Below are positions 38,728-46,248 of a stretch of 64,000 nucleotides of DNA, in pieces. A program made the position numbers and the translations under genes. This DNA is from Paraburkholderia largidicola (GTDB taxonomy: Bacteria; Pseudomonadota; Gammaproteobacteria; Burkholderiales; Burkholderiaceae), in the NCBI RefSeq assembly GCF_013426895.1, contig NZ_AP023174.1, positions 2,604,001 to 2,668,000 of the forward strand. Direction: 5' to 3'. Each line of letters opens with the position of its first letter. Position 1 is the stretch's first letter. The notes below the pieces were generated by a model. That model was given only the letters and a program-made list of their open reading frames with translations, was not told where the DNA came from and ran no database searches.

Positions 38728-40278
38728 TCAGGCTTCGTGCACGTCCAGATAGTCTTCCGGACGCGTGCGGTCTTCGGCGTGCTTCATGCCGACTGCGCGG
38801 ACGACGAGGCTGGCCACGACCGACACCACCAGGTTGACGATCAGCGACCACACAGCCGCATACCCCGGAATCGCCAGGCCGCCGATATGGATCGTGTAGA
38901 TCGAGCCCGCGAGCTTCAGCGAAATCGCCATCCACGTGCCGACGGCGATGCCCGCCGCCCAGCCGAGCAGCAGACCGCGATAGTCGAGCACGCGCGTGTA
39001 GAGGCCCAGCACGATGGCAGGCAACGTCTGGATGATCCAGATGCCGCCGAGCAGTTGCAACTGGATCGCATACGTGAGCGGCAGGCCGAGAATGAACGCG
39101 ACGGCGCCGACCTTCACGATCAGCGACACGAGCTTCGCGATGTTGGTCTCCTGCTCGTGCGTCATGTTGCGGTTCACGAACTCCTTGTGGATGTTGCGCG
39201 TGTAGAGGTTCGCAGCTGCAATCGACATGATCGCGGCCGGCACCAGCGCGCCGATGCCGATCGCCGCAAACGCGACACCGACGAACCACGACGGGAAGAA
39301 GTGCAGGAACAGCGCGGGCACCGCGAAGTTCGGACCGAACGCCTTGAAGTACGGCGCGAACTCCGGCATGTCCTTCACGCCCGCAGCCAGCGCCATGAAG
39401 CCGAGCAGCGCGAGCAGACCAAGCACCAGCGAGTACGCGGGCAGCATCGCCATGTTGCGGCGGATCGTGTTGCCCGACGACGACGACAGCACGGCCGTGA
39501 TCGAGTGCGGGTACAGGAACAGCGCGAGCGCCGAGCCCATCGCGAGCGTCGCGTACGCGCTATAGCCGTTCAGGCTCGACACGTCCGGCGCCTTGAGAAG
39601 CAGCTTGGCGGGCGGCACCGCGCCGAAGATATGCCCGAAGCCGCCCAGTTGCGGCGGAATCACGATGATCGCCGCGGCGATCGTGATGTAGATCAGCACG
39701 TCCTTGACGACGGCGATCATGGCCGGCGCGCGCAGACCCGACGTGTACGTGTAGGCAGCGAGGATCGCGAAGGCGATGATCAGCGGCAGATCGCCGACGA
39801 AGCCCTTCGTATCGAAGCCGAGCGCGCCGATCACCACTTCGATGCCGACCAGCTGCAGCGCGATGTACGGCATCGTCGCGACGATGCCCGTCACGGCGAC
39901 GGCGAGCGCGAGCATGCGGCTGCCGTAGCGCGCGTTGACGAAGTCGGCGGAAGTCACGTAGCCGTGACGCTTCGCGATGCTCCACAGTTTCGGGAACACG
40001 ACGAACGCGAACGGATAGATCAGGATCGTATAAGGCAGCGCGAAGAAGCCTGTCGCGCCCGCGCCGAACACGAGCGCGGGGACGGCGATGAAGGTGTAGG
40101 CGGTGTACAGGTCGCCGCCCAGCAGAAACCACGTGACGATCGTGCCGAAGCGACGGCCGCCGAGGCCCCACTCTTCCAGATGCGCGAGATCGCCTTTACG
40201 CCAGTGTGCGGCGATGAAGCCGAGAATCGTGACGCCGATGAAGAACAGTACGAAGACGAAGGTTGCGGTGGCGTTCAT
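38728..40278 (-). CDS. mctP: Monocarboxylate uptake permease MctP (sodium:solute symporter family)
   Basis: A 516-residue inner-membrane transporter with about thirteen helices. SSS-family motifs include EWGLGGRRFG near residue 36, GYVTSADFVNARYGSRML and the late GIGALVPAAIMSIAAANLYTRN. The MctP subgroup imports lactate, pyruvate, propionate and alanine. ATG 40278 has GGAGGTG five bases upstream and overlaps the stop codon of the DUF3311 gene in the sequence ATGA, so the two are translationally coupled. This DUF3311-transporter pairing is typical of the group. Confidence 0.9.
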   Translation of the reverse strand: MNATATFVFVLFFIGVTILGFIAAHWRKGDLAHLEEWGLGGRRFGTIVTWFLLGGDLYTAYTFIAVPALVFGAGATGFFALPYTILIYPFAFVVFPKLWSIAKRHGYVTSADFVNARYGSRMLALAVAVTGIVATMPYIALQLVGIEVVIGALGFDTKGFVGDLPLIIAFAILAAYTYTSGLRAPAMIAVVKDVLIYITIAAAIIVIPPQLGGFGHIFGAVPPAKLLLKAPDVSSLNGYSAYATLAMGSALALFLYPHSITAVLSSSSGNTIRRNMAMLPAYSLVLGLLALLGFMALAAGVKDMPEFAPYFKAFGPNFAVPALFLHFFPSWFVGVAFAAIGIGALVPAAIMSIAAANLYTRNIHKEFVNRNMTHEQETNIAKLVSLIVKVGAVAFILGLPLTYAIQLQLLGGIWIIQTLPAIVLGLYTRVLDYRGLLLGWAAGIAVGTWMAISLKLAGSIYTIHIGGLAIPGYAAVWSLIVNLVVSVVASLVVRAVGMKHAEDRTRPEDYLDVHEA

Positions 40279-40502
40279 CGAGCACCTCCCTTCGAACGGG
40301 TTTTGGTCTTGAAGTACACGACGGCCGTAATCACCGCGCTGATCAGCACCCACAGGAGCTGATACCAGTAGAAGAACGGGAAGTCGAACAGTACGGGTTC
40401 GATCTTGTTGTAGGACGGCACCCAGATCATCGCGATCCAGGGTAACAGCAACAGCCACAGCCAGTGCTTGCTGGCCTTGTTGGCGTCGGCGTCGTGAGCC
40501 AT
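40275..40502 (-). CDS. DUF3311 small membrane protein, partner of MctP
   Basis: A 75-residue protein with two hydrophobic segments (WLWLLLLPWIAMIWVP and WYQLLWVLISAVITAVVYF) and basic ends. DUF3311 proteins regularly precede SSS-type transporters and are thought to be an accessory subunit, as with YhdT/PanF-like pairs. The start at 40502 has AGAGGAG upstream. The 4-bp overlap with mctP supports a joint complex. Confidence 0.88.
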   Translation of the reverse strand: MAHDADANKASKHWLWLLLLPWIAMIWVPSYNKIEPVLFDFPFFYWYQLLWVLISAVITAVVYFKTKTRSKGGAR

Positions 40503-40862
40503 GACGTCTCCTCTTACCTTTTATTGAATTGTGTCCCGCGTCTGGCGGGCAGATGGACCCGGCTGCGGATAGCAGACTGGGCGCCCCGAAAGCCTCGAAA
40601 GAGTATCGGAGTCGCGAACGACCGGTCAAGCAGGGGTGACCCTAAACGCAACGGTGTTGTCAATAGACGGAACGTCGCAGAGTGTGAGATCGGATACGAA
40701 AGCGGACATCTCCGCTGCTTCGTTGAGACGCGCGGCGTGATGCTGGCTGAGTGAAAGTGGAAGCCGCCATGCCGGCCGGGGCACGGCGGTTGCGCGAGCA
40801 CGCTGGCGTTGCACCAGCGCGGGGATTGTCAGATCGCGATGCGCTTCGGATCTCGATGCGCT
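40503..40862. other. Intergenic region upstream of the mctP operon
   Basis: About 360 bp without a supported gene. It contains the leader and presumed promoter of the mctP operon near 40503-40560, and a 17-bp tandem repeat reaching the end of the spermidine-synthase-like gene. No other feature is clear. Confidence 0.4.
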
Positions 40863-40865
40863 TCA
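40832..40865. repeat. Tandem 17-bp repeat at the end of the spermidine-synthase-like gene
   Basis: GATCGCGATGCGCTTCG is followed directly by GATCTCGATGCGCTTCA, then by GATCGCA. The second copy includes the stop codon of the gene, which reads GCGATCTGA; the same GCGATCTGA occurs again on the minus strand after the first copy. It looks like a recent slip duplication. Confidence 0.55.
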
Positions 40866-41780
40866 GATCGCAAACGTATCGTTCTGACCCGTCGATTCCT
40901 GCAGGCCCTTGACCCATTTGCGCGCGGGCAACGCGAGCTTTGCCTCGATCAGCTTTGCGCGCTCCTGCAACTGCTTGAACGGCACGTCGATTGCCGGGCC
41001 CGAGAACGCGAGTGCGATGCGGTTGCCGTCGTGCACTTCGGGCAGCGCGATCACACGTCCATCGAACGCTTCGTTCAGGCGCTTCATGTTGCGCACGAAG
41101 CTCGGATGATCGCCGAACAGGTTGACCGTGACGACGCCCGCTTGCGTGAGGCAAGCGCGTGCGGCGCGATAGAACGCGACGCTGTCGAGCACCGGGCCGC
41201 GCGCCGTCGCATCGTACAGATCGATCTGCAATGCGCCGATCGTGCCGTGGTTCGCGCGGTCGTTGACGAATTCCCAAGCGTCGGTTTCGCGCACGGTGAG
41301 ACGCGCGTCGTCGGCGGGCAGGCTGAACATCGTGCGCGCGGCGATCACGACGGCGGGATTCAGTTCGACGGCTTCGACCTGCGCGCGCTTCAGGTAGCGA
41401 TGCGCGAACTTCGTCAGCGAGCCGGTGCCGAGGCCGAGCTGCACGATGCGTTCCGGCGTTTCGAGGAACAGCAGCCATGCCATCATCTGCTGCGCGTATT
41501 CGAGTTCGATGTGATCGGGCTTCGACAGACGCATCGCGCCTTGCACCCATTCCGTGCCGAAGTGCAAGTAGCGCACGCCACCCTCTTCCGAGAACGTGAC
41601 GGGCGCAAAGCGCGGCTTGCGCGGCGCTTCGATCAGCGACGCCTTCGCGATGTCGTCGAAGTCGTCTTCGTCACGCGACGCACGGGTTTTTGCGCGCGAA
41701 ATGCGTTGCTTGGGTGCCGCGGATTGCTGGTTGCGGAAAGCACGCGCCTCGGCCGAAGCGCGCTTGATCAGTTTCGTCAT
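40863..41780 (-). CDS. Spermidine-synthase-like protein (class I SAM-dependent fold)
   Basis: A 305-residue protein with the spermidine synthase / class I methyltransferase fold. The glycine motif reads VQLGLGTGSLTKF where true spermidine synthases have GGGDG, followed by VEAVELNPAVV and IDLYDATARGP. The first 60 residues are basic and disordered. Loss of the GGGDG motif makes a classical aminopropyltransferase doubtful; it could be a methyltransferase-like member. ATG 41780 overlaps the stop of the upstream DNA glycosylase gene by 4 bp, so it is the third gene of the ubiC operon. Confidence 0.75.
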   Translation of the reverse strand: MTKLIKRASAEARAFRNQQSAAPKQRISRAKTRASRDEDDFDDIAKASLIEAPRKPRFAPVTFSEEGGVRYLHFGTEWVQGAMRLSKPDHIELEYAQQMMAWLLFLETPERIVQLGLGTGSLTKFAHRYLKRAQVEAVELNPAVVIAARTMFSLPADDARLTVRETDAWEFVNDRANHGTIGALQIDLYDATARGPVLDSVAFYRAARACLTQAGVVTVNLFGDHPSFVRNMKRLNEAFDGRVIALPEVHDGNRIALAFSGPAIDVPFKQLQERAKLIEAKLALPARKWVKGLQESTGQNDTFAI

Positions 41781-42250
41781 GTGAGGATCTCGCGCCACAG
41801 GCGCAATTTTTGGTCGAACGAGAGCATAGCATTGGCGGGGCTGGACGACGGCAGCACCAGCGTCTCGTAGCCCGCTTCGGCGATCACAGGCGCGAAGCGC
41901 CCCGCCGTCTTGCCGTTGAAACAGACCTTCTTGAGCTTCGGCGCGTACTCGCGAAACGATGCGAAGTCATTGGGTGTCGCGTTGCGGATCGCCACATCGA
42001 GACTGCCTTCGCGCGTGCACGCGGCCAGCACGTCCCACACGCCGATGCCATGCTTCAACACGTGTTCGAGCCGCGTCGGGTAATCGAATTCATGCAGCGG
42101 CTCGCCGATCACCGCGCCGAGCAATCGCCAGAATTGATTGCGCGGATGCGCGTAGTACTGCGTCGCCGCAAGCGATGCCTCGCCGGGGAAGCTGCCGAGT
42201 ATCAGCGTGTGCGTGCTTTCGGCGACGACGGGAGGAAAGCCGCGCAGCAT
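41777..42250 (-). CDS. DNA-deoxyinosine (hypoxanthine) glycosylase, UDG family 6
   Basis: A 157-residue member of the uracil-DNA-glycosylase superfamily, hypoxanthine-DNA glycosylase group. Motif 1 is LILGSFPGEASL (about 17-27), with the catalytic Asn in YYAHPRNQFW (Asn38), and motif 2 appears as VLPSSSPAN near the end. It would remove deaminated adenine (hypoxanthine) from DNA. Its start ATG (42250) shares one base with the ubiC stop in TGATG, and its stop overlaps the next gene, so translation is coupled on both sides. Confidence 0.85.
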   Translation of the reverse strand: MLRGFPPVVAESTHTLILGSFPGEASLAATQYYAHPRNQFWRLLGAVIGEPLHEFDYPTRLEHVLKHGIGVWDVLAACTREGSLDVAIRNATPNDFASFREYAPKLKKVCFNGKTAGRFAPVIAEAGYETLVLPSSSPANAMLSFDQKLRLWREILT

Positions 42251-42927
42251 CAGCGTGCCTCTGTGTGTTTGCCGACGCGCTTTGCATTGACGTCAGCGCG
42301 CGATGCCGTGTGATCGAGCGCCTGTCCATGATCGCGCGGCACCGGTAGCGTCGCTGCATGCCTGTGATCGCGCGTTGAGAGACGCGTCCACAGCGCGGGC
42401 AGCATGACTTCCGTGACCATCAATGGCTCGCCGTAGCGCTCGAATACCGAACGTCGCGCGAGCAACGCATGGACACGCGCTTCATCGATTTCTCGCAAAG
42501 CAAGCCCATGCAGTGGATGCCGCGCCGTCAAGCGCCGGCTGACCAGCGACGAACGCGACACACTGCTATCGCTATACAGCAACTCGGCGAGCGGCCGCGT
42601 GCGCAGACGGCGCATCGCTTGCCACACGCCCGTGCTCGCCGCGAGCGGCACGATACTGTGCGCGGCGACGAACGGCTTGCCGTCCACCGATAGCACGACT
42701 TCACGTACCCACACGGGCGTGCGCGGCGCGATGGCGAGCGCGGTGTATTCGTCGTCGAAGGGCAGATCGACGGCCTCGCGTGTGACGCGTACCGCGACCG
42801 CGCCGAGCGCGCGCAAGTGCGCCGTCAGCGAACCGCCGCGTGTGAGCCAGTCTTTTTGATCAGGCGAGAACACTGGAAGGGGCGCGACGCGCCAATGCGC
42901 GTCGGCAGCATCGAAACGGATAGGCAT
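42250..42927 (-). CDS. ubiC: Chorismate lyase UbiC
   Basis: Converts chorismate to 4-hydroxybenzoate and pyruvate, the first step of ubiquinone synthesis. The 225-residue product has the family pattern: [39 protein letters not shown] with the active-site Arg, the [21 protein letters not shown] segment and [16 protein letters not shown] use ATG 42927 (MPIRFD), the usual family start; ATG 42936 is the other option. A perfect TATAAT sits at 42935-42940 and would place transcription start about at ATG 42927, so translation may be leaderless. The C-terminal 30 residues are a variable tail. It is the first gene of a three-gene overlapping operon. Confidence 0.88.
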   Translation of the reverse strand: MPIRFDAADAHWRVAPLPVFSPDQKDWLTRGGSLTAHLRALGAVAVRVTREAVDLPFDDEYTALAIAPRTPVWVREVVLSVDGKPFVAAHSIVPLAASTGVWQAMRRLRTRPLAELLYSDSSVSRSSLVSRRLTARHPLHGLALREIDEARVHALLARRSVFERYGEPLMVTEVMLPALWTRLSTRDHRHAATLPVPRDHGQALDHTASRADVNAKRVGKHTEAR

Positions 42928-42934
42928 GGGCCGC

Positions 42935-42940
42935 ATTATA
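42935..42940 (-). promoter_or_regulatory. Consensus TATAAT -10 box immediately before ubiC
   Basis: TATAAT on the minus strand ends 7 bases before ATG 42927. No good -35 is visible at 16-18 bp. If used, the mRNA would have almost no leader. Confidence 0.35.
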
Positions 42941-43123
42941 GGATGCGCGGCGTGTCCGCTCCTTTCAGGCAGAAATCTCCGGACCCATGCGCAGACTCAT
43001 CCGCCGTGCAGTTCAGAACGCGCTGCTACCCGTGCCGCGAGCCGCCGTTGAAGATGAGAGCGAGTCGATCCATCCCGTCGATGGCAATCGCTCACTCAAC
43101 CCACTTGAACTACGGAGGTTCGT

Positions 43124-43390
43124 ATGACCGCTCACGACAAAGCCACATCGGATCGCATTGCCCATCTCGCCGCTATCGTGTTGAAACGAGCGAACGTATC
43201 GGAGACAGAAAAAGAACTCGCGGGTTCGGCGCTCGCGCAGCATCACACCAGCAAACACACGAGCGCGCGGATCGGCAAGGTTGCCGGACACGTGCTCGGC
43301 GATCCGCACGCGTGCGCCGAAGCGAAGGAACTGGCGGGCTCGGTGCTCGCGCAGGTGCGTCAGCATGACGGCAGGTCGCCCGAGCGCTGA
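43124..43390 (+). CDS. Small hypothetical protein with an internal repeat
   Basis: An 88-residue hydrophilic helical protein that I do not recognise. It has a perfect GGAGG seven bases before ATG 43124, strong support for translation. Two related segments occur: EKELAGSALAQ (about residues 29-39) and AKELAGSVLAQ (about 67-77), each preceded by a charged helix, so it looks like a tandem duplication of a 38-residue unit. No signal peptide or membrane segment. It lies between ubiC and the toxin-antitoxin genes, in divergent orientation to ubiC. Confidence 0.65.
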   Translation: MTAHDKATSDRIAHLAAIVLKRANVSETEKELAGSALAQHHTSKHTSARIGKVAGHVLGDPHACAEAKELAGSVLAQVRQHDGRSPER

Positions 43391-43464
43391 GTTCGTCGAA
43401 CGCGAAATCTGATTGCAACAAAGCCCCAAAATGACGCTGTCTGCGAACGCAAACCGCGCCTATT

Positions 43465-43758
43465 TCATGTAGTCGATGCATGCAGTCGAATACCGAGCGC
43501 CCGGACGACCTTCCAGATCGTTGCGAACTCCGGGTTCCCTTCGCCAGACAAAGCGCGGTACAGGCTTTCGCGCTTCACACCGGTTTCGCGTGCAAGTTGC
43601 GACATGCCACGGGCACGCGCGATAACACCCAGAGCATGAGCGATGAATCGAGGGTCATCACCCGCTTCTTCGAGGCATGCATCGAGATAGGCCGCCATTT
43701 CCTCTTCGGTGCGAAGATGTTCGGCGGAGTCCCAAGCGGTCGTCTTGGTTTTAGGCAT
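43465..43758 (-). CDS. HigA-like antitoxin (addiction-module antidote, XRE fold)
   Basis: A 97-residue DNA-binding antitoxin. The C-terminal half has the lambda-repressor-type helix-turn-helix: SQLARETGVKRESLYRALSGEGNPEF, and the N-terminus (MPKTKTTAWDSAEHLRTEEEMAAYLDACLEEA) matches the family often called 'putative addiction module antidote'. It starts 3 bp after the stop of the toxin gene, with toxin first, as in higBA-type operons. It probably neutralises the toxin and represses the shared promoter. Confidence 0.88.
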   Translation of the reverse strand: MPKTKTTAWDSAEHLRTEEEMAAYLDACLEEAGDDPRFIAHALGVIARARGMSQLARETGVKRESLYRALSGEGNPEFATIWKVVRALGIRLHASTT

Positions 43759-43761
43759 GAT

Positions 43762-44061
43762 TCACTCCATATCGAGGTTCGCAGCGAGATCCTTGGCTTG
43801 GGCAATGTCGTCCCGTTGGGACGATTTGTCCCCGCCGCACAAGAGGACAACCAGAATCGACCCTCGCTGGGTGTAGTAGACCCGGTAGCCGGGACCGTAA
43901 TCGATCCGCAATTCGGTGACACCTGCGCCAACGCTCTTATGGTCGCCGGGGTTGCCCATAGCGAGCCTGTCGATCCGCGCCTGCACTCGCACGCGCGCAC
44001 GTAAATCACGGATGCGAACAAACCAGTGGTCAAATACATCGGTAGTGCGGATGCTCGGCAT
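43762..44061 (-). CDS. RelE/ParE-superfamily toxin (HigB-like)
   Basis: A 99-residue toxin with the RelE-fold signature: FDHWFVRIRDLRARVRVQARIDRLAMGN, ELRIDYGPGYRVYYTQRG and the C-terminal LLCGGDKSSQRDDIAQAKDLA. These features define the 'addiction module killer' subgroup, expected to cut mRNA on the ribosome. ATG 44061 is preferred to TTG 44067; no Shine-Dalgarno is visible, but a near-consensus promoter ends right at the ATG, so the mRNA may be leaderless. The antitoxin follows 3 bp later. Confidence 0.87.
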   Translation of the reverse strand: MPSIRTTDVFDHWFVRIRDLRARVRVQARIDRLAMGNPGDHKSVGAGVTELRIDYGPGYRVYYTQRGSILVVLLCGGDKSSQRDDIAQAKDLAANLDME

Positions 44062-44066
44062 AGACA

Positions 44067-44095
44067 AGTGTAATCCATAGGGGACAACATGCCAA
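44067..44095 (-). promoter_or_regulatory. Promoter of the toxin-antitoxin operon
   Basis: On the minus strand, -35 TTGGCA (44095-44090) and -10 TACACT (44072-44067) are 17 bp apart. Transcription is predicted to start at about 44060, essentially the A of the toxin ATG. Confidence 0.6.
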
Positions 44096-44114
44096 GCCTA
44101 TATCATCTGGCTTG
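44093..44114. promoter_or_regulatory. Possible operator: CAAGCC-N10-GGCTTG
   Basis: A 6-bp inverted repeat overlaps the -35 box of the toxin-antitoxin promoter. That position suits autorepression by the antitoxin or the complex. Inferred only. Confidence 0.4.
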
Positions 44115-44172
44115 CAACGTCCTTATCGAATGAACGATCCATGACGCAAACCAATATCGCGCCTCACAAACA

Positions 44173-44201
44173 AAAAAGCCTGGCGCGCAGCCAGGCTTTT
44201 T
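44173..44201 (-). terminator. Intrinsic terminator of htpG
   Basis: Perfect 11-bp stem AAAAAGCCTGG / CCAGGCTTTTT, extended by one C-G pair, with a GCGCA loop, 19 bp after the htpG stop. Confidence 0.88.
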
Positions 44202-44219
44202 CAGCAACGCTCTAACGCA

Positions 44220-46112
44220 TCACCGCGCCAGCAACAACGCATTCGTCCGCTTCACAAAACTCGCGGGATCTTCGAGCGCACCACCTTCCGCCAGCAGCGC
44301 CTGATCGAACAACAGATGACACCAGTCATCGAAATTCGCGTTATCGGTGCTGAGATTCTTGACCAGCGCGTGCTCCGGATTCACCTCCAGAATCGGATGG
44401 AACGCGGGCGCGTTCTGCCCTGCAGCCTTCAGCATGCGCTGCAAGTAACCGCTCATATCGCCTTCATCCGCGACGAGACACGACGGTGAATCCGTCAGGC
44501 GGAACGTCAGCCGCACGTCCTTCGCCTTGTCCTTGAGCGCTTCCTTCATGCGCTCGACGAGCGGCTTCAGTTCTTCGCCGACCTTCTCCTGCGCCTGCTT
44601 TTCTTCATCGTTCAGCTGGCCCAGATCGAGGTCGCCACGCGCGACGCTTTGCAGCGGCTTGCCATCGAACTCATTGAGGAACGACAGCATCCATTCGTCG
44701 ACGCGATCCGTCAGCAGCAGCACTTCGACGCCCTTCTTGCGGAACACTTCGAGGTGCGGGCTGTTCTTCGCTGCCTGATAGGTATCGGCCGTGACGTAGT
44801 AGATCTTCGACTGCTCGGGCTTCATGCGCGCGACGTAATCCGCCAGCGACACGTTCTGCTCGGATGAGTCGTTATGCGTCGACGCGAAACGCGCGAGCTT
44901 CGCAATCCGCTCCTTGTTCGAGAAGTCTTCGCCGATGCCTTCCTTCAGCACCTGACCAAACTCCTTCCAGAACGTCGCGTACTTTTCCTTTTCGGCCGCT
45001 TCTTCCGAGTTCGCCAGTTCTTCGAGCATCGACAGCGCGCGCTTGGTCACGCCTTCGCGGATCGCCTTCACGTCGCGGCTTTCCTGCAGCAGTTCGCGCG
45101 ACACGTTCAGCGGCAGATCAGCGGAATCGACCACGCCCTTCACGAAACGCAGATACGCAGGCAGCAGTTGCTCGGCGTCGTCCATGATGAACACGCGCTT
45201 CACGTACAGCTTCAGGCCGCCGCGATGATCGCGGTTCCACATGTCGAACGGCGCGTGCGACGGCACATACAGCAGTTGCGTGTACTCGCTGCGGCCTTCG
45301 ACGCGGTTATGCGTCCACGTCAGCGGGTCCTGATGATCGTGCGACAGGTGCTGGTAGAACTGCTTGTATTGCTCGTCGGTGATGTCGCTCTTCGAACGGG
45401 TCCACAGCGCGCTCGCCTGGTTGACGGTCTCGTCCTCGTCCTTCGCGACCATCTCGCCCTTCTCGGCGTCCCACTCTTCCTTCTGCATCAGGATGGGCAG
45501 CGCGACGTGATCCGAGTATTTCTGAATGATCGACTTGAGCTTGTGCGAAGACAGCAGTTCGTCTTCGTCGGCGCGCAGGTGCAGCGTGATCGTCGTGCCG
45601 CGTTGCGCGCGCTCGATCGTATCGACCGAGAAGTCGCCCTCGCCCGCGCTCGTCCAGCGCACGCCTTCCGACGCCGGCAAACCGGCGCGGCGCGTTTCCA
45701 CCGTGATCTTGTCCGCGACGATGAAGCCCGAATAAAAACCAACGCCGAACTGGCCGATCAGCGCCGCGTCCTTCTGCTGGTCGCCCGACAGCTTGCCGAA
45801 GAATTCCTTCGTGCCCGAGCGCGCGATCGTGCCGAGATTAGAGACCGCTTCGTCGCGGCTCATGCCGATGCCGTTGTCGTCGATGCTGATGGTGCGCGCG
45901 TCCTTGTCGAACGACACGCGAATGCGCAGGTTCGGATCGTTCTCGTACAGCGCGTTGTTTTCGATCGCTTCGAAGCGCAGCTTGTCCGCCGCGTCGGATG
46001 CGTTCGAGATCAGTTCGCGCAGGAAGATTTCCTTGTTGCTGTACAGCGAATGGATCATCAGGTGCAGAAGCTGTTTCACTTCTGCCTGAAAGCTCATGGT
46101 TTCTTGTGCCAT
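44220..46112 (-). CDS. htpG: Molecular chaperone HtpG (Hsp90)
   Basis: Bacterial Hsp90, 630 residues, dimeric ATP-dependent chaperone of the cytosol. The GHKL ATPase domain starts [23 protein letters not shown] and carries [28 protein letters not shown] and [11 protein letters not shown]; the middle and C-terminal dimerisation domains are complete. ATG 46112 (MAQETMSFQ) follows GAAGGGG. It is followed by a terminator. Heat-shock control is likely but I see no clear sigma-32 promoter. Identity is secure. Confidence 0.96.
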   Translation of the reverse strand: MAQETMSFQAEVKQLLHLMIHSLYSNKEIFLRELISNASDAADKLRFEAIENNALYENDPNLRIRVSFDKDARTISIDDNGIGMSRDEAVSNLGTIARSGTKEFFGKLSGDQQKDAALIGQFGVGFYSGFIVADKITVETRRAGLPASEGVRWTSAGEGDFSVDTIERAQRGTTITLHLRADEDELLSSHKLKSIIQKYSDHVALPILMQKEEWDAEKGEMVAKDEDETVNQASALWTRSKSDITDEQYKQFYQHLSHDHQDPLTWTHNRVEGRSEYTQLLYVPSHAPFDMWNRDHRGGLKLYVKRVFIMDDAEQLLPAYLRFVKGVVDSADLPLNVSRELLQESRDVKAIREGVTKRALSMLEELANSEEAAEKEKYATFWKEFGQVLKEGIGEDFSNKERIAKLARFASTHNDSSEQNVSLADYVARMKPEQSKIYYVTADTYQAAKNSPHLEVFRKKGVEVLLLTDRVDEWMLSFLNEFDGKPLQSVARGDLDLGQLNDEEKQAQEKVGEELKPLVERMKEALKDKAKDVRLTFRLTDSPSCLVADEGDMSGYLQRMLKAAGQNAPAFHPILEVNPEHALVKNLSTDNANFDDWCHLLFDQALLAEGGALEDPASFVKRTNALLLAR

Positions 46113-46248
46113 GGTCAGTTTTCCCCTTCTATTGCAGGTTGATTCGTGGATTCGAAGCTGAATGTGTCTGTCAGCGTAAGGCGTTTTTCAGACGTTGCCG
46201 GCTCAAATGGGGGCGCGCGCCGCCAATTCAAGGGGCCTCATGTCGCCC

